A DNA stretch of 64,000 bases. It comes from Geotalea sp. SG265. Lineage in GTDB: Bacteria > Desulfobacterota > Desulfuromonadia > Geobacterales > Geobacteraceae. Positions 31,727 to 40,684 of the stretch are shown here, piece by piece (position 1 is the first letter of the stretch; each line of letters starts with the position of its first letter). Under the pieces are notes generated by a model. The model did no database searches and was not told where the DNA came from. It saw nothing but the letters and a program-made list of their open reading frames with translations. The stretch covers positions 1-64,000 of the forward strand of contig NZ_JAKZFT010000018.1 in assembly GCF_022808985.1 (NCBI RefSeq). Direction: 5' to 3'. The translations under genes were made by a program, and so were the position numbers.

Positions 31727-32083
31727 ATGTCAAATCACAATGAATCATCACATATGCAGCTTTTCGGTATCGTCGTTTTAGCAGCCGTCCTATGGTATCT
31801 GAGCCATTATGGCAACAAAACGAATCTGCCGAAGGCTGTTCCAACCCCAGCTGCTCAAGCTGTGGAGCAGAAAGCGCTGCCTGCGAGGAAGCCTGTGGAA
31901 GAGGTTCCGCCTCCAGGTAAGAAGGAAGTGAAGTCGCCAGAGAAAGAGATCTCCAAAAAGACCGATTACTATTCCGACTACGGTAAGCCCGTCGAAAGCG
32001 GGTGCCCCGCCAATGAATACTATTCTGACCTCCAGCAGGATCCGGGGGTTTGCACAGCCTATAATGAAAAAAGGAGTGAGTAA
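31727..32083 (+). CDS. Membrane-anchored periplasmic protein
   Basis: A 118-residue protein with one N-terminal membrane helix (MQLFGIVVLAAVLWYLSHYG), a proline/alanine/glutamate-rich spacer and a C-terminal tail with two cysteines (GCPANEYYSDLQQDPGVCTA) that could form a disulfide outside the cytoplasm. GGGAGGT precedes the ATG. Topology suggests an envelope accessory factor. Confidence 0.62.
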   Translation: MSNHNESSHMQLFGIVVLAAVLWYLSHYGNKTNLPKAVPTPAAQAVEQKALPARKPVEEVPPPGKKEVKSPEKEISKKTDYYSDYGKPVESGCPANEYYSDLQQDPGVCTAYNEKRSE

Positions 32084-32085
32084 GG

Positions 32086-32307
32086 ATGTTGGTAAGCTTG
32101 AAATTGCTTTGCGGGCATGTGGTCGAACGAGAAATTGAGGCCGAAGATTCAGGAGAAGTTGCTACCCTGGCTAAAAAGATAGAGCACACGGAAACCTGCA
32201 GGGCCTGCACGGTGGCTTCTTCGGTTTTTACGACGAAGATCGCTCTCCTGGACGAGAAAAAGAAAAGAGAGTCGAGCCATAGAGAAGGGTGGAGACCACC
32301 AAGATAA
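32086..32307 (+). CDS. Small protein with CGH/CRAC metal-binding-like residues
   Basis: A 73-residue soluble protein (MLVSLKLLCGHVVEREIEAE...) with CGH near residue 9 and HTETCRAC near 34, a possible zinc site. It starts 3 nt after the previous stop, with AAGGAG inside the previous gene. Confidence 0.58.
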   Translation: MLVSLKLLCGHVVEREIEAEDSGEVATLAKKIEHTETCRACTVASSVFTTKIALLDEKKKRESSHREGWRPPR

Positions 32308-32339
32308 TGGAAACAACTCTTCCCTGTCGGGGCACAACT

Positions 32340-33272
32340 TCAATAGCTTGAGATTTTGATAAGAGAGTTGTTTCGCATAATAAATATGACCCGATGGTCT
32401 TCAGAAATCTGTTTAAGGTACAGATTCATGTCGGCCTTGAATTGCTGAGGCGTCAGGTTCTTACTATTATTCCCGATAAACCTATAAAATGTCTCTGGCC
32501 TATTCAAAGACCTGAATTCTTTGTACGCCGTAGATTGTTGCAATAATGTTGCACGATGAGTGTTAATATAGCCGACGTATCTAAAGATCTTATCAACTTC
32601 ATCATTTAAGAAGGAAATCGCATCATTAACAGATAGAACAGTTCCTGACTTCCATAGTGGCTCATGATGCGAAAATCGGTTTCTCAGTAAGTTAATGTCT
32701 TTAAGCTCATTGTAAAATTGGGGTAGAGCCATTTTTGATGGAGCATTAGGGAAAACATTTGGCAAGGACTCGGGCCATAATAATGATTTGTTACCAGATG
32801 AGTAATCGGTTTTAAATAAATTGACCCAAAAGCCTAAGCTAAGTGTAGAAATGACATTTGCAGAAGAAACGATTTTACCGCTATTTTTGACTTCGTTAAT
32901 TGCATTATTTATTTTTATTTCGTTCACCGTCAAAGCAGGTGTCTTTTTCTTTGCAGGAGGGAGCCCTTTTTTGGCTAGCTTAGCCTGTAATTTCGCAAAT
33001 CTCTTTGCTTGCTGAGCGCGTACTTGTTGTCCTACTCTTTTGCATAATGGCTCATACCAAGTTTCCATCCCAAATTTAGAATTCCCTTCGATGTGAAGAG
33101 AATTCCTTAACGAGACTTCTAAACATTGAAGAAATGAATATACAGCCCCGCCAAGGGCCTTGTTCCAATAATATGCTCCTATCGTTTTGTCTAGATCTGC
33201 ACAGCCTAGCAGAGTTGAATAAGTCGCTAGCCTGTCTTTAGATATGTACTTCTCAAGTTCCGTAAAATTCAT
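32340..33272 (-). CDS. Abi-like protein with HEPN-type motif
   Basis: A 310-residue protein of the Abi_2/AbiD-F type, known from phage abortive infection. The family pattern is visible: LEKYISKDRLATYSTLLGCA at the N-terminus, YSFLQCLEVSLRNSLH near residue 50, WVNLF near 155, and the RNRFSHHEP motif near residue 200, which matches the R-x(4-6)-H ribonuclease signature of HEPN domains. It would act as a toxin-like RNase on infection. It is adjacent to and divergent from a restriction-modification gene, forming a small defence cluster. No conserved 13-bp box precedes it. No antitoxin gene is evident. Confidence 0.75.
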   Translation of the reverse strand: MNFTELEKYISKDRLATYSTLLGCADLDKTIGAYYWNKALGGAVYSFLQCLEVSLRNSLHIEGNSKFGMETWYEPLCKRVGQQVRAQQAKRFAKLQAKLAKKGLPPAKKKTPALTVNEIKINNAINEVKNSGKIVSSANVISTLSLGFWVNLFKTDYSSGNKSLLWPESLPNVFPNAPSKMALPQFYNELKDINLLRNRFSHHEPLWKSGTVLSVNDAISFLNDEVDKIFRYVGYINTHRATLLQQSTAYKEFRSLNRPETFYRFIGNNSKNLTPQQFKADMNLYLKQISEDHRVIFIMRNNSLIKISSY

Positions 33273-33405
33273 TAATTGGATAACCCTTCTATGTGGTTTA
33301 GGAGTTGCAACCCTACCTTAAATGCATTAGAGTAATCAACAGTTTTGGGATAAAAACTCATTTAGAGGGATCTAGAAGGGCTTCCTAGAGCGTCCTAAAT
33401 TTTTG
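33273..33405. other. Gene-free gap before the small-RNA promoter
   Basis: The 133 bp upstream of the Abi-like gene hold no gene. They must contain its promoter, which I cannot place with confidence. Confidence 0.4.
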
Positions 33406-33434
33406 TTGACAACGTAAAGGTTGCTAAATATACT
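33406..33434 (+). promoter_or_regulatory. Consensus sigma-70 promoter
   Basis: TTGACA (33406-33411), a 17-bp spacer and TATACT (33429-33434). This is the best match to a housekeeping promoter in the window. No open frame follows before the terminator. Confidence 0.85.
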
Positions 33435-33440
33435 TTATGT

Positions 33441-33553
33441 CGAAGGCGGCTGGAAGACTTAATCGTAGCCAATTTAAGCTGCGAAAGATCCAGCCCATGG
33501 TGTACTAAGAGAAAAGGCTGCTCCTCCAAAGGGGGCAGCCTTTATCTTTTTGG
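33441..33553 (+). ncRNA. Small RNA of about 110 nt
   Basis: The transcript predicted from the consensus promoter (start near 33441) runs through no open reading frame and ends at a strong intrinsic terminator: AAAGGCTGC (33513-33521) pairs with GCAGCCTTT (33535-33543), followed by ATCTTTTT. It sits between the Abi-like gene and the Type ISP enzyme gene. It may control one of them, act as an RNA antitoxin, or control plasmid copy; none of these is shown. Confidence 0.75.
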
Positions 33554-33729
33554 AATCACCTCCGAGTAATTTGCTCCCTAGCTACCTCCACCCCCGCATT
33601 TAGAATGCTACCCCCTGCCAGGACAATTTCTGTTCTTATTAAATAGTTCTTAATGGTTAATAACGTCCGTTTCTGCTAAAACAGATCAATTTAGAAACGG
33701 CACCTAAAGCTATGGCCGGGGTACAAACA

Positions 33730-36700
33730 ATGACCACCATCCAGTCCTTACTTGAAGAATTCCGACAAGCAGCTACGAACAATCGCGATATGGGCGACAA
33801 ATTTGAGCGCCTGATTGTAGCTTACCTTCGCAGTGACCCAATATATCGAGAGTGGTTCGATGAAGTTTGGTTGTGGGGAGAATGGAAGCTAAGGGGTAAC
33901 AAGCCAGATACCGGCATAGATATCGTCGCTCGTGAAAAGGCGACTGGTGATTGGTGCGCTATCCAGTGCAAATTCTACCTTCCTGACCATACCCTTCAGA
34001 AGAGTGACATTGATTCATTCTTTACCGCAAGTGGCAAATCCCCCTTTACCAGCCGTATCATCGTTTCCACGACCGATAGGTGGTCAAAAAATGCTGAAGA
34101 TGCTCTTGAACATCAGCAGATTCCCGTATCGAGGCTAAGGGTACAAGACCTTGCGGATAGCCCGATAGATTGGAGCCAGTACAGCCTTTCCCGTCCTCAA
34201 GATATTAAACTGAGGGCGAAGAAACAGCTTCGAGAACATCAGAAGCTTGCCCTCACAGATGTAATCAACGGCTTCAAGGCGGATGACCGTGGAAAGCTGA
34301 TTATGGCTTGTGGCACGGGGAAAACATTTACAGCCCTGAAAATTGCCGAAACACAGGCTCCTCCGCAAGGGCATATCCTCTTTCTGGTTCCCTCAATATC
34401 CCTATTATCCCAGTCTCTCAGGGAATGGACAGCTGAAGCTACAAACCCCCTCCATTGCTATACCGTCTGCTCGGATACAAAGGTAGGCAAGAAAAGCGAA
34501 TCTGAGGATATCAGCACTTGTGACCTTGCGTTTCCGGCAACTACCGATGCAAGGAAGCTTGCCCGCCTGATGGAATCTTTCAAGCCAGCCAAAGATCAAC
34601 TCACCGTTGTTTTCTCAACATATCAAAGTATTGAAGCCGTAGCTGAGTCGCAGAAATTTGGGGTGCCTGAATTCGACCTCATCATTTGCGACGAGGCTCA
34701 CCGAACAACAGGGGTAACACTGGATGGAGATGATGAATCAGCCTTTGTCCGTGTGCATGATCAGAACTTCCTGAAAGGGAAAAAACGCCTGTACATGACG
34801 GCTACCCCCCGTATTTATGGGGATGCAACGAAGACGAAAGCTGAGGAGGCTGATGCTACCTTATGTAGCATGGACGATGAGAAGCTATATGGCAAAGAAT
34901 TCCATCGCCTCGGCTTCTCCAAAGCTGTTGGTGATGGGCTTCTCAGTGACTACAAGGTTATGGTCTTGGCGGTCGATGAAAAGTTTGTCAGCAAAACCTT
35001 TCAGAGACAGCTCGCCGATTCTGATAACGAACTGAACCTTGATGATGCGGTCAAAATTACAGGCTGCTGGAATGGTCTCAGCAAGAAAATGGCGACCGAT
35101 GCTGACGGACACGCCCTAGAGAACGATTCAGCCCCCATGCGTAGAGCTGTTGCCTTCTCTCGCTCAATCAAGGACAGCAAAAAGATTACGGCGATGTTCT
35201 CCCAGATCATCGAGGAATACGCCCTGAAGCACCAAGACGACGATATTGAGATACTTCGGTGCGAAGTAGATCATGTCGATGGGACTTTCAACGCTTTAGC
35301 CAGGAACAAGATGTTGGACTGGCTGAAGGAGGAAACCACCGGCAATACCTGCCGTATCCTCTCCAATGCCCGTTGCCTTTCTGAGGGGGTAGATGTTCCT
35401 GCGCTCGATGCGGTCTTGTTTCTCAACCCCCGGAACTCCGTTGTCGATGTAGTTCAGTCAGTCGGCAGGGTGATGAGGAAAGCTGACAATAAGAAATACG
35501 GTTACATCATCCTGCCTATCGGTATCCCGGCTGATATGGCTCCTGAAGAGGCATTAAAGGATAACCAGAAGTACAAAGTGGTTTGGCAGGTTCTTCAGGC
35601 TCTAAGGGCACACGATGACCGATTTAACGCGACGATTAATCAAATTGAATTGAATAAGTCCCGCCCTGACCAAATACGGGTGATAGGTGTCGGTGGTGGC
35701 AAGGATGATGGCGAAGACCCCGGTTCAGGCAAAGATGCCAAAGGGGGTGATGGAACCACAAAGCCGGTTCAATTTGCTTTCAATTTCCCCCATCTTGAAG
35801 AATGGCGGGATGCGATTTTTGCCAAGATAGTTATTAAGTGCGGTGACCGGCGTTATTGGGAAAGTTGGGCAAAGGATGTTGCTGAAATTGCCGAGCGGCA
35901 CGTTACCCGGATCAAGGCGCTCCTGGAAGATTCAGGACATCAGCACCGACTGGCTTTTGATGAGTTCTTAGCGGGACTGCGAACCAACCTGAACCCAAGT
36001 ATTGACGAAGCCGACGCAATCGAGATGCTTTCACAGCACTTGATAACGAGGCCTGTCTTTGATGCCCTGTTTGAAGGGTACGAGTTCACCCAGCAAAACC
36101 CTGTGTCCCTTTCTATGCAGAAGATGCTTGATCTTCTGGAGCGACAAGCCCTTGAAAAAGAAACAACCTCCCTGGAGAAGTTTTACACCAGCGTCAAGGA
36201 GCGGGCCAGGGGCATTGACAATGCAGCAGGGAAGCAGACCATTATCAAAGAGCTGTACGACAAGTTTTTCAATACGGCATTCCCGCGCATGGCCGAGCGT
36301 CTTGGCATCGTTTACACCCCGGTCGAGGTTGTAGATTTCATCATAAAGAGCGTTGACGACGCCCTCCGGCAAGAGTTTGGCGTTAATGTTGCCACCAAAG
36401 GAGTTCATATCCTTGACCCCTTCACTGGCACGGCGACATTTATTGTGCGGTTGCTGCAAAGCGGCCTGATAAAACCTGAAGATTTGCCGTACAAGTACAA
36501 GAATGAACTCCACGCAAACGAAATCGTGCTGCTGGCCTATTACGTAGCGGCAATCAACATCGAAGAGACATACCACAGCATTACCGGCGGGGATTATCAG
36601 CCCTTCGAAGGGATCGTTCTTACCGATACTTTCCAACTATCTGAACAAAGAGACCCCATTCCGCACAAGGATTTTCCAGAGAACAGCGAACGTGCAAATC

Positions 36701-38526
36701 GACAGAACAAAACCGACATCCGAGTAATCATTGGTAATCCGCCGTATTCAGCAGGACAGACAAGCGAGAACGACGCAAACAAGAACCTCAAGTATCCTCA
36801 ACTTGATGCCCGAATACGTGGCACCTATGCGGAACATTCAACAGCGACAAACAAGAACAGCCTGTATGATTCCTATATCCGCTCTTTCAGGTGGGCAAGT
36901 GACCGTATCAAAGACAAGGGCATTGTCTGCTATGTCAGCAACGGATCTTTCATTGACGGCAACGCAATGGATGGCTTGCGAAAATGCCTCACGGATGAAT
37001 TTACGTCGATTTACTGTTTCAACTTGCGGGGCAATCAGCGCACATCCGGCGAAACTTCACGAATGGAAGGTGGTAAAATCTTTGGTTCAGGTAGTCGTGC
37101 CAGTATTGCAATAACCTTACTAATCAAAAACCCGGAGAAACAGGGCAATTGTAAACTTTTCTACCATGACATAGGCGACTACTTAAGTCGGGAAGAAAAG
37201 TTGAAGATCATTACCGCCTTCGGCGGTATCAAGGGTATCCACTGGAAGCAGTTACAACCGAATTCAAGCCATGACTGGATAAATCAACGTGACCCGGCGT
37301 TTGAAAGGTTTCTCCCTCTTGGAGACAAGGAAGATAAGACAGCACAGACTATATTCGGTACATATTCTGGTGGACTAAAAACGAACCGCGATACATGGGC
37401 TTATAATTCATCAAAACAAAATTTAACCCAAAACATGAGCGGAATGGCTGAATTTTACAATGAGCAAGTAAAGGCTTATCAGGAATATTGCGGTAGGGTT
37501 GAAAAAGGGAAAAGACTTGAAGTCGAAAAATTCATCGACAATAACCCTCAAAGAATAAGTTGGTCTAGGGGGTTGAAAAACGACCTTGAGCGATTCATCA
37601 ACCGAGATTTCAAACCAAGCTCCGTCGTGAGCGGTATGTACCGACCATATTTCAAACAGTGGGCATATTTTGATAAATACTTCAATGATATGGTATATCA
37701 GATGCCAAAGTTTTTCCCAAATAATGATACCAAGAATCTCATTATCAGTATCTGTGGCGTCGGCGTAACTAAAGAATTTTCCGTAATAATAACTGATTGT
37801 CTACCAGACGTTCAATTACAGGCAAACGGTCAATGCTTCCCACTCTATGCCTATGTGAAAAACGAAATTGCCGGAGGGTTGTTCGATACAGCAACATCAG
37901 GTGAATACATCAGAAAAGACAATTTAACTGATTACATCCTCAAAGAGTTTCGTACAGTTTACGGCGCTAAAGTTGGCAAAGAGGATATCTTCTTTTATGT
38001 GTACGGCGTTCTTCATTCCCCAGAGTACAAGCGTCGCTTCGAGGCCGATTTAAAGAAGATGCTTCCCCGAATTCCCTTGGTTAAAGATTTCTGGGCGTTC
38101 AGTGAAGCAGGCCGGAAGCTTGCTAAGTGGCACTTAGATTATGAGACGGTTGAGCCATATAAGCTTCAGGAATCGTCCAATGCTCTCGATCTTGACCCAA
38201 AGAACCACTTCAAGGTTTCTAAGATGACTTTTACTAAGAAGGGAAAGGACGTCGATAAATCAACCATCATCTACAACAGCAACGTGGTACTGACAGGTAT
38301 ACCACTTGAGGCTTACGAATACATTGTAAACGGAAAGTCCGCTATTGAATGGATAATGGAGCGATATCAGGTAACCAAAGACAAAGACAGCCAGATAATC
38401 AACGATCCGAACCATTGGTCTTCTGACCCTCGGTATATCATCGATCTTGTGAAACGAATCGTAACAGTAAGTATGGAAACCATGAAAATCATAAAAGGGT
38501 TACCTCCTCTCGAAGAAACGAATTAA
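33730..38526 (+). CDS. Type ISP single-polypeptide restriction-modification enzyme
   Basis: A 1598-residue enzyme with the LlaGI/LlaBIII-like order of domains. N-terminal Mrr-like nuclease (about 1-120): TGIDIVA and CAIQCKFY supply the D and QxK residues. Superfamily 2 translocase (about 165-640): Walker A MACGTGKTF near 193, DEAH box near 320, TATPRIYGD, and QSVGRVMRK. Helical coupler (about 640-870). Adenine methyltransferase: motif I DPFTGTATF near 895 and motif IV NPPY near 1003. C-terminal target recognition region (about 1180-1598). One protein recognises, modifies one strand, translocates and cleaves. ATG at 33730 follows GGGGTACAAACA; an ATG 18 nt earlier lacks a site. No box and no separate subunits. 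Length fits the family (about 1570-1620). Confidence 0.92.
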   Translation: MTTIQSLLEEFRQAATNNRDMGDKFERLIVAYLRSDPIYREWFDEVWLWGEWKLRGNKPDTGIDIVAREKATGDWCAIQCKFYLPDHTLQKSDIDSFFTASGKSPFTSRIIVSTTDRWSKNAEDALEHQQIPVSRLRVQDLADSPIDWSQYSLSRPQDIKLRAKKQLREHQKLALTDVINGFKADDRGKLIMACGTGKTFTALKIAETQAPPQGHILFLVPSISLLSQSLREWTAEATNPLHCYTVCSDTKVGKKSESEDISTCDLAFPATTDARKLARLMESFKPAKDQLTVVFSTYQSIEAVAESQKFGVPEFDLIICDEAHRTTGVTLDGDDESAFVRVHDQNFLKGKKRLYMTATPRIYGDATKTKAEEADATLCSMDDEKLYGKEFHRLGFSKAVGDGLLSDYKVMVLAVDEKFVSKTFQRQLADSDNELNLDDAVKITGCWNGLSKKMATDADGHALENDSAPMRRAVAFSRSIKDSKKITAMFSQIIEEYALKHQDDDIEILRCEVDHVDGTFNALARNKMLDWLKEETTGNTCRILSNARCLSEGVDVPALDAVLFLNPRNSVVDVVQSVGRVMRKADNKKYGYIILPIGIPADMAPEEALKDNQKYKVVWQVLQALRAHDDRFNATINQIELNKSRPDQIRVIGVGGGKDDGEDPGSGKDAKGGDGTTKPVQFAFNFPHLEEWRDAIFAKIVIKCGDRRYWESWAKDVAEIAERHVTRIKALLEDSGHQHRLAFDEFLAGLRTNLNPSIDEADAIEMLSQHLITRPVFDALFEGYEFTQQNPVSLSMQKMLDLLERQALEKETTSLEKFYTSVKERARGIDNAAGKQTIIKELYDKFFNTAFPRMAERLGIVYTPVEVVDFIIKSVDDALRQEFGVNVATKGVHILDPFTGTATFIVRLLQSGLIKPEDLPYKYKNELHANEIVLLAYYVAAINIEETYHSITGGDYQPFEGIVLTDTFQLSEQRDPIPHKDFPENSERANRQNKTDIRVIIGNPPYSAGQTSENDANKNLKYPQLDARIRGTYAEHSTATNKNSLYDSYIRSFRWASDRIKDKGIVCYVSNGSFIDGNAMDGLRKCLTDEFTSIYCFNLRGNQRTSGETSRMEGGKIFGSGSRASIAITLLIKNPEKQGNCKLFYHDIGDYLSREEKLKIITAFGGIKGIHWKQLQPNSSHDWINQRDPAFERFLPLGDKEDKTAQTIFGTYSGGLKTNRDTWAYNSSKQNLTQNMSGMAEFYNEQVKAYQEYCGRVEKGKRLEVEKFIDNNPQRISWSRGLKNDLERFINRDFKPSSVVSGMYRPYFKQWAYFDKYFNDMVYQMPKFFPNNDTKNLIISICGVGVTKEFSVIITDCLPDVQLQANGQCFPLYAYVKNEIAGGLFDTATSGEYIRKDNLTDYILKEFRTVYGAKVGKEDIFFYVYGVLHSPEYKRRFEADLKKMLPRIPLVKDFWAFSEAGRKLAKWHLDYETVEPYKLQESSNALDLDPKNHFKVSKMTFTKKGKDVDKSTIIYNSNVVLTGIPLEAYEYIVNGKSAIEWIMERYQVTKDKDSQIINDPNHWSSDPRYIIDLVKRIVTVSMETMKIIKGLPPLEETN

Positions 38527-38555
38527 GCTGCCCTCTCCTAAAAGCCCTTTATTCA

Positions 38556-38590
38556 AAAGGCATCTACACATGACTGTAGGTGCCTTTTTG
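38556..38590 (+). terminator. Intrinsic terminator of the restriction-modification gene
   Basis: AAAGGCA-CTACA pairs with TGTAG-TGCCTTT and is followed by a T run, about 30 nt after the stop. Confidence 0.8.
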
Positions 38591-38603
38591 TCATCCGTAC
38601 CCC

Positions 38604-38616
38604 TCACGAAATAGAT
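38604..38616 (+). promoter_or_regulatory. Conserved box TCACGAAATAGAT (copy 10)
   Basis: Exact consensus copy 28 nt before the DUF4942 gene and 14 nt after the preceding terminator. Confidence 0.75.
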
Positions 38617-38644
38617 AAGAGAACTTTCGTTACAGGAGGTACGA

Positions 38645-39463
38645 ATGCACCAATCAACAAATCTCGCTCGTCGTGAGAACTTGACGGCTCTGGTAGGCAC
38701 ATACAGGCAAGCTGTAGCAGAAATCACAGAAGCATATCAAAAGCTGGAATCTGCCAGAGGCAAGCTCCGCACTGCATTTATCGGCACTTTTGGCAGCTTT
38801 GATGTGATCCGCCGCAACAGCACAGAAGTTTCACCAGATGAAGTCAAAAAAGTTTGTGAAGAAATTCAGCGTCAGGCCTGGCGCTGTATAGTTGATCGCC
38901 TTGAAATCCGCAGGATCCTTTCAGTAAAACGCCGCGAGGAGCTGGATAGACAATTATCCGGCGACCGCTACCACGACATCAAACCCCTCCCTGAAATTAC
39001 AGAAGAAAACATCCTGGCTATGCTGCAGGACGGCATGGCAAAAGCCCAGGATTATGCCAAAGAGGCTGTCTATGAAGTCTTCGACTGGCTCCGCCCACAT
39101 CGTGGCCGCAACTCAGACCTGAAAACGAATCTTAAATGGCAGATTGGAAAGCGGGTAATCGTCCACGCTGTCGAGAAGGGGTTCACTCGTGGAAAATTCA
39201 GGGTCAATTACCATCGAGACAAAGAAATAACCGCTTTAGACAACGTGTTCCACATGCTCGATGGGCGAGGGCCGTTAAAAACGCACCATGGCCCCTTGTA
39301 CGATGCGATCAATGATAGTCCTGACGGTACCGGCGAAACTGATTTCTTCAGGTTTCGATGCTGTCTTAACGGCAATCTCCACATCGAGTTCAAAAGGCCA
39401 GATCTGGTCGCAAAAGTAAATTCAATTGCTGGAGGATACCGCCTTAAAGGAGAAGGGAAATAA
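38645..39463 (+). CDS. DUF4942 domain protein
   Basis: A 272-residue soluble protein matching the DUF4942 pattern by eye: a helical N-terminal half and a C-terminal domain ending FFRFRCCLNGNLHIEFKRPD LVAKVN-type sequence. Such genes are common on plasmids and integrative elements, sometimes fused to methyltransferases; no function is established. CAGGAGGT precedes the ATG. First of three boxed, co-directional genes. Confidence 0.75.
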   Translation: MHQSTNLARRENLTALVGTYRQAVAEITEAYQKLESARGKLRTAFIGTFGSFDVIRRNSTEVSPDEVKKVCEEIQRQAWRCIVDRLEIRRILSVKRREELDRQLSGDRYHDIKPLPEITEENILAMLQDGMAKAQDYAKEAVYEVFDWLRPHRGRNSDLKTNLKWQIGKRVIVHAVEKGFTRGKFRVNYHRDKEITALDNVFHMLDGRGPLKTHHGPLYDAINDSPDGTGETDFFRFRCCLNGNLHIEFKRPDLVAKVNSIAGGYRLKGEGK

Positions 39464-39481
39464 ACGCAAAAAGGAGACAAA

Positions 39482-39904
39482 ATGGACGATACCAACGATT
39501 TTTGGGGTGAGCCGATAAGCGTCTTTACAAGGAAAGAAGCGATTGAAGATGGTTCCCTGCGCGATCTTTCAGTGATGTTCCCAGACCTCTGCCGACAGGT
39601 CTATAAGTTCCCGTTGGCTTGCACTGCTGCAGTTTGGAACCTTATTGAAAGGGCTGTCCATAATAAGGAGTATCATAACGATTACAAAGGTGTGGTTTGG
39701 GATCTCCTTTATATGAGCCAGAGAGTAATCGTTGAGCGAATAAACGAGGCCGAGCATATCTTTGAAGTCATCATCCAGGGAGCAGGCCACTCCAGCGCCC
39801 TAGTCGGAAATCCTGCCGAGCATCGTTACCGTTTCAGGATCCTTTGCGGAGCCGGTGATAGTGGCGAAGGCGTACTGACGATCCTGCTCCCCAACGAAGA
39901 CTAG
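39482..39904 (+). CDS. DUF6573-like protein
   Basis: A 140-residue protein that begins MDDTNDFWGEPISVFTRKEA, the hallmark start of DUF6573 plasmid proteins, and continues VYKFPLACTAAVWNLIERAV. AAGGAGAC precedes the ATG. The next gene, 2 nt after it, is a diverged relative. Function unknown; common beside conjugation genes. Confidence 0.72.
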   Translation: MDDTNDFWGEPISVFTRKEAIEDGSLRDLSVMFPDLCRQVYKFPLACTAAVWNLIERAVHNKEYHNDYKGVVWDLLYMSQRVIVERINEAEHIFEVIIQGAGHSSALVGNPAEHRYRFRILCGAGDSGEGVLTILLPNED

Positions 39905-39906
39905 GC

Positions 39907-40263
39907 ATGACCGACGACCTTGAGTCAACTGCACTGAATGACGAGGTGCTGGTGGATCTAAGCAGCGCTTCCTCCAGCACCTCTTTCTTTTACAACTGCC
40001 CCATAATGTGCACTCCCCCCGTTTGGGCGGCGATAAACGAAGCCGTTGAGCAAGGGAACGCTATGGATTCAGTGGTAGCACAGATACTGCTCCACTCGAT
40101 TTATAAGATCATAGGGAGTCCCAGCAAGTGCGAAGAATTATTTGAAACAGCAATAAACGGAAGTGTGTGGGTGTTAGATATGTATTGGGAGACAGGCAAA
40201 GATGGTTCCCCTCGGGGGGTAATAATGTTGCCTGGTGAAGATCAGTCCAGGTTCACGAAATAG
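39907..40263 (+). CDS. Diverged DUF6573-like protein
   Basis: A 118-residue protein that retains the DUF6573 core (YNCPIMCTPPVWAAINEAVE, then VVAQILLHSIYKI, compared with FPLACTAAVWNLIERAV and VVWDLLYMSQRVI next door) but has lost the conserved start. Its stop codon lies inside a conserved 13-bp box that serves the next gene. Confidence 0.65.
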   Translation: MTDDLESTALNDEVLVDLSSASSSTSFFYNCPIMCTPPVWAAINEAVEQGNAMDSVVAQILLHSIYKIIGSPSKCEELFETAINGSVWVLDMYWETGKDGSPRGVIMLPGEDQSRFTK

Positions 40264-40265
40264 GG
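40253..40265 (+). promoter_or_regulatory. Conserved box TCACGAAATAGGG (copy 11)
   Basis: 12 of 13 positions match; 34 nt before the 40300 gene. The TAG in the box is the stop codon of the preceding gene. Confidence 0.7.
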
Positions 40266-40299
40266 TGGTTACAATACTGACTCAAGTAAAGGGAGATTC

Positions 40300-40674
40300 A
40301 TGGATAAAAAGGGAACGGAGAAAAAGGGGCTTCAGTATTTTTCAGACAAGTACAGCACTCGGCCTTGTACTAAAGCCGAGATTGAATCACAACGGCTCCT
40401 GGGAGAAACACTTACCATGATCGGAGTCGCCGTCGAAAAAAAGGGGATGGATGAAATGCCAGCATCAATGTCTGTCATCGAGAGCTATGGACTTCGGAAA
40501 TATCCCCAGAAAAAAAGCATCTTCCCACCATGCCCCGACAAGGTGCCTCTTAATAAGTGGATCGGTAAATTGTATTGGCAGATAGGCATGCTGCTGATCG
40601 CAGCTGCAAAAAAAGGGCAGTATGCAGAGAAGCCCTACAATACTGCCCAGATTATGTTGGGGCCAGTCAATTAG
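40300..40674 (+). CDS. Hypothetical protein
   Basis: A 124-residue, basic, helical protein (MDKKGTEKKGLQYFSDKYST...). GGGAG lies 8 nt before the ATG. It converges on an exported-protein gene with a 10-nt gap. Family not recognised. Confidence 0.6.
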   Translation: MDKKGTEKKGLQYFSDKYSTRPCTKAEIESQRLLGETLTMIGVAVEKKGMDEMPASMSVIESYGLRKYPQKKSIFPPCPDKVPLNKWIGKLYWQIGMLLIAAAKKGQYAEKPYNTAQIMLGPVN

Positions 40675-40684
40675 CACTTGGCAG

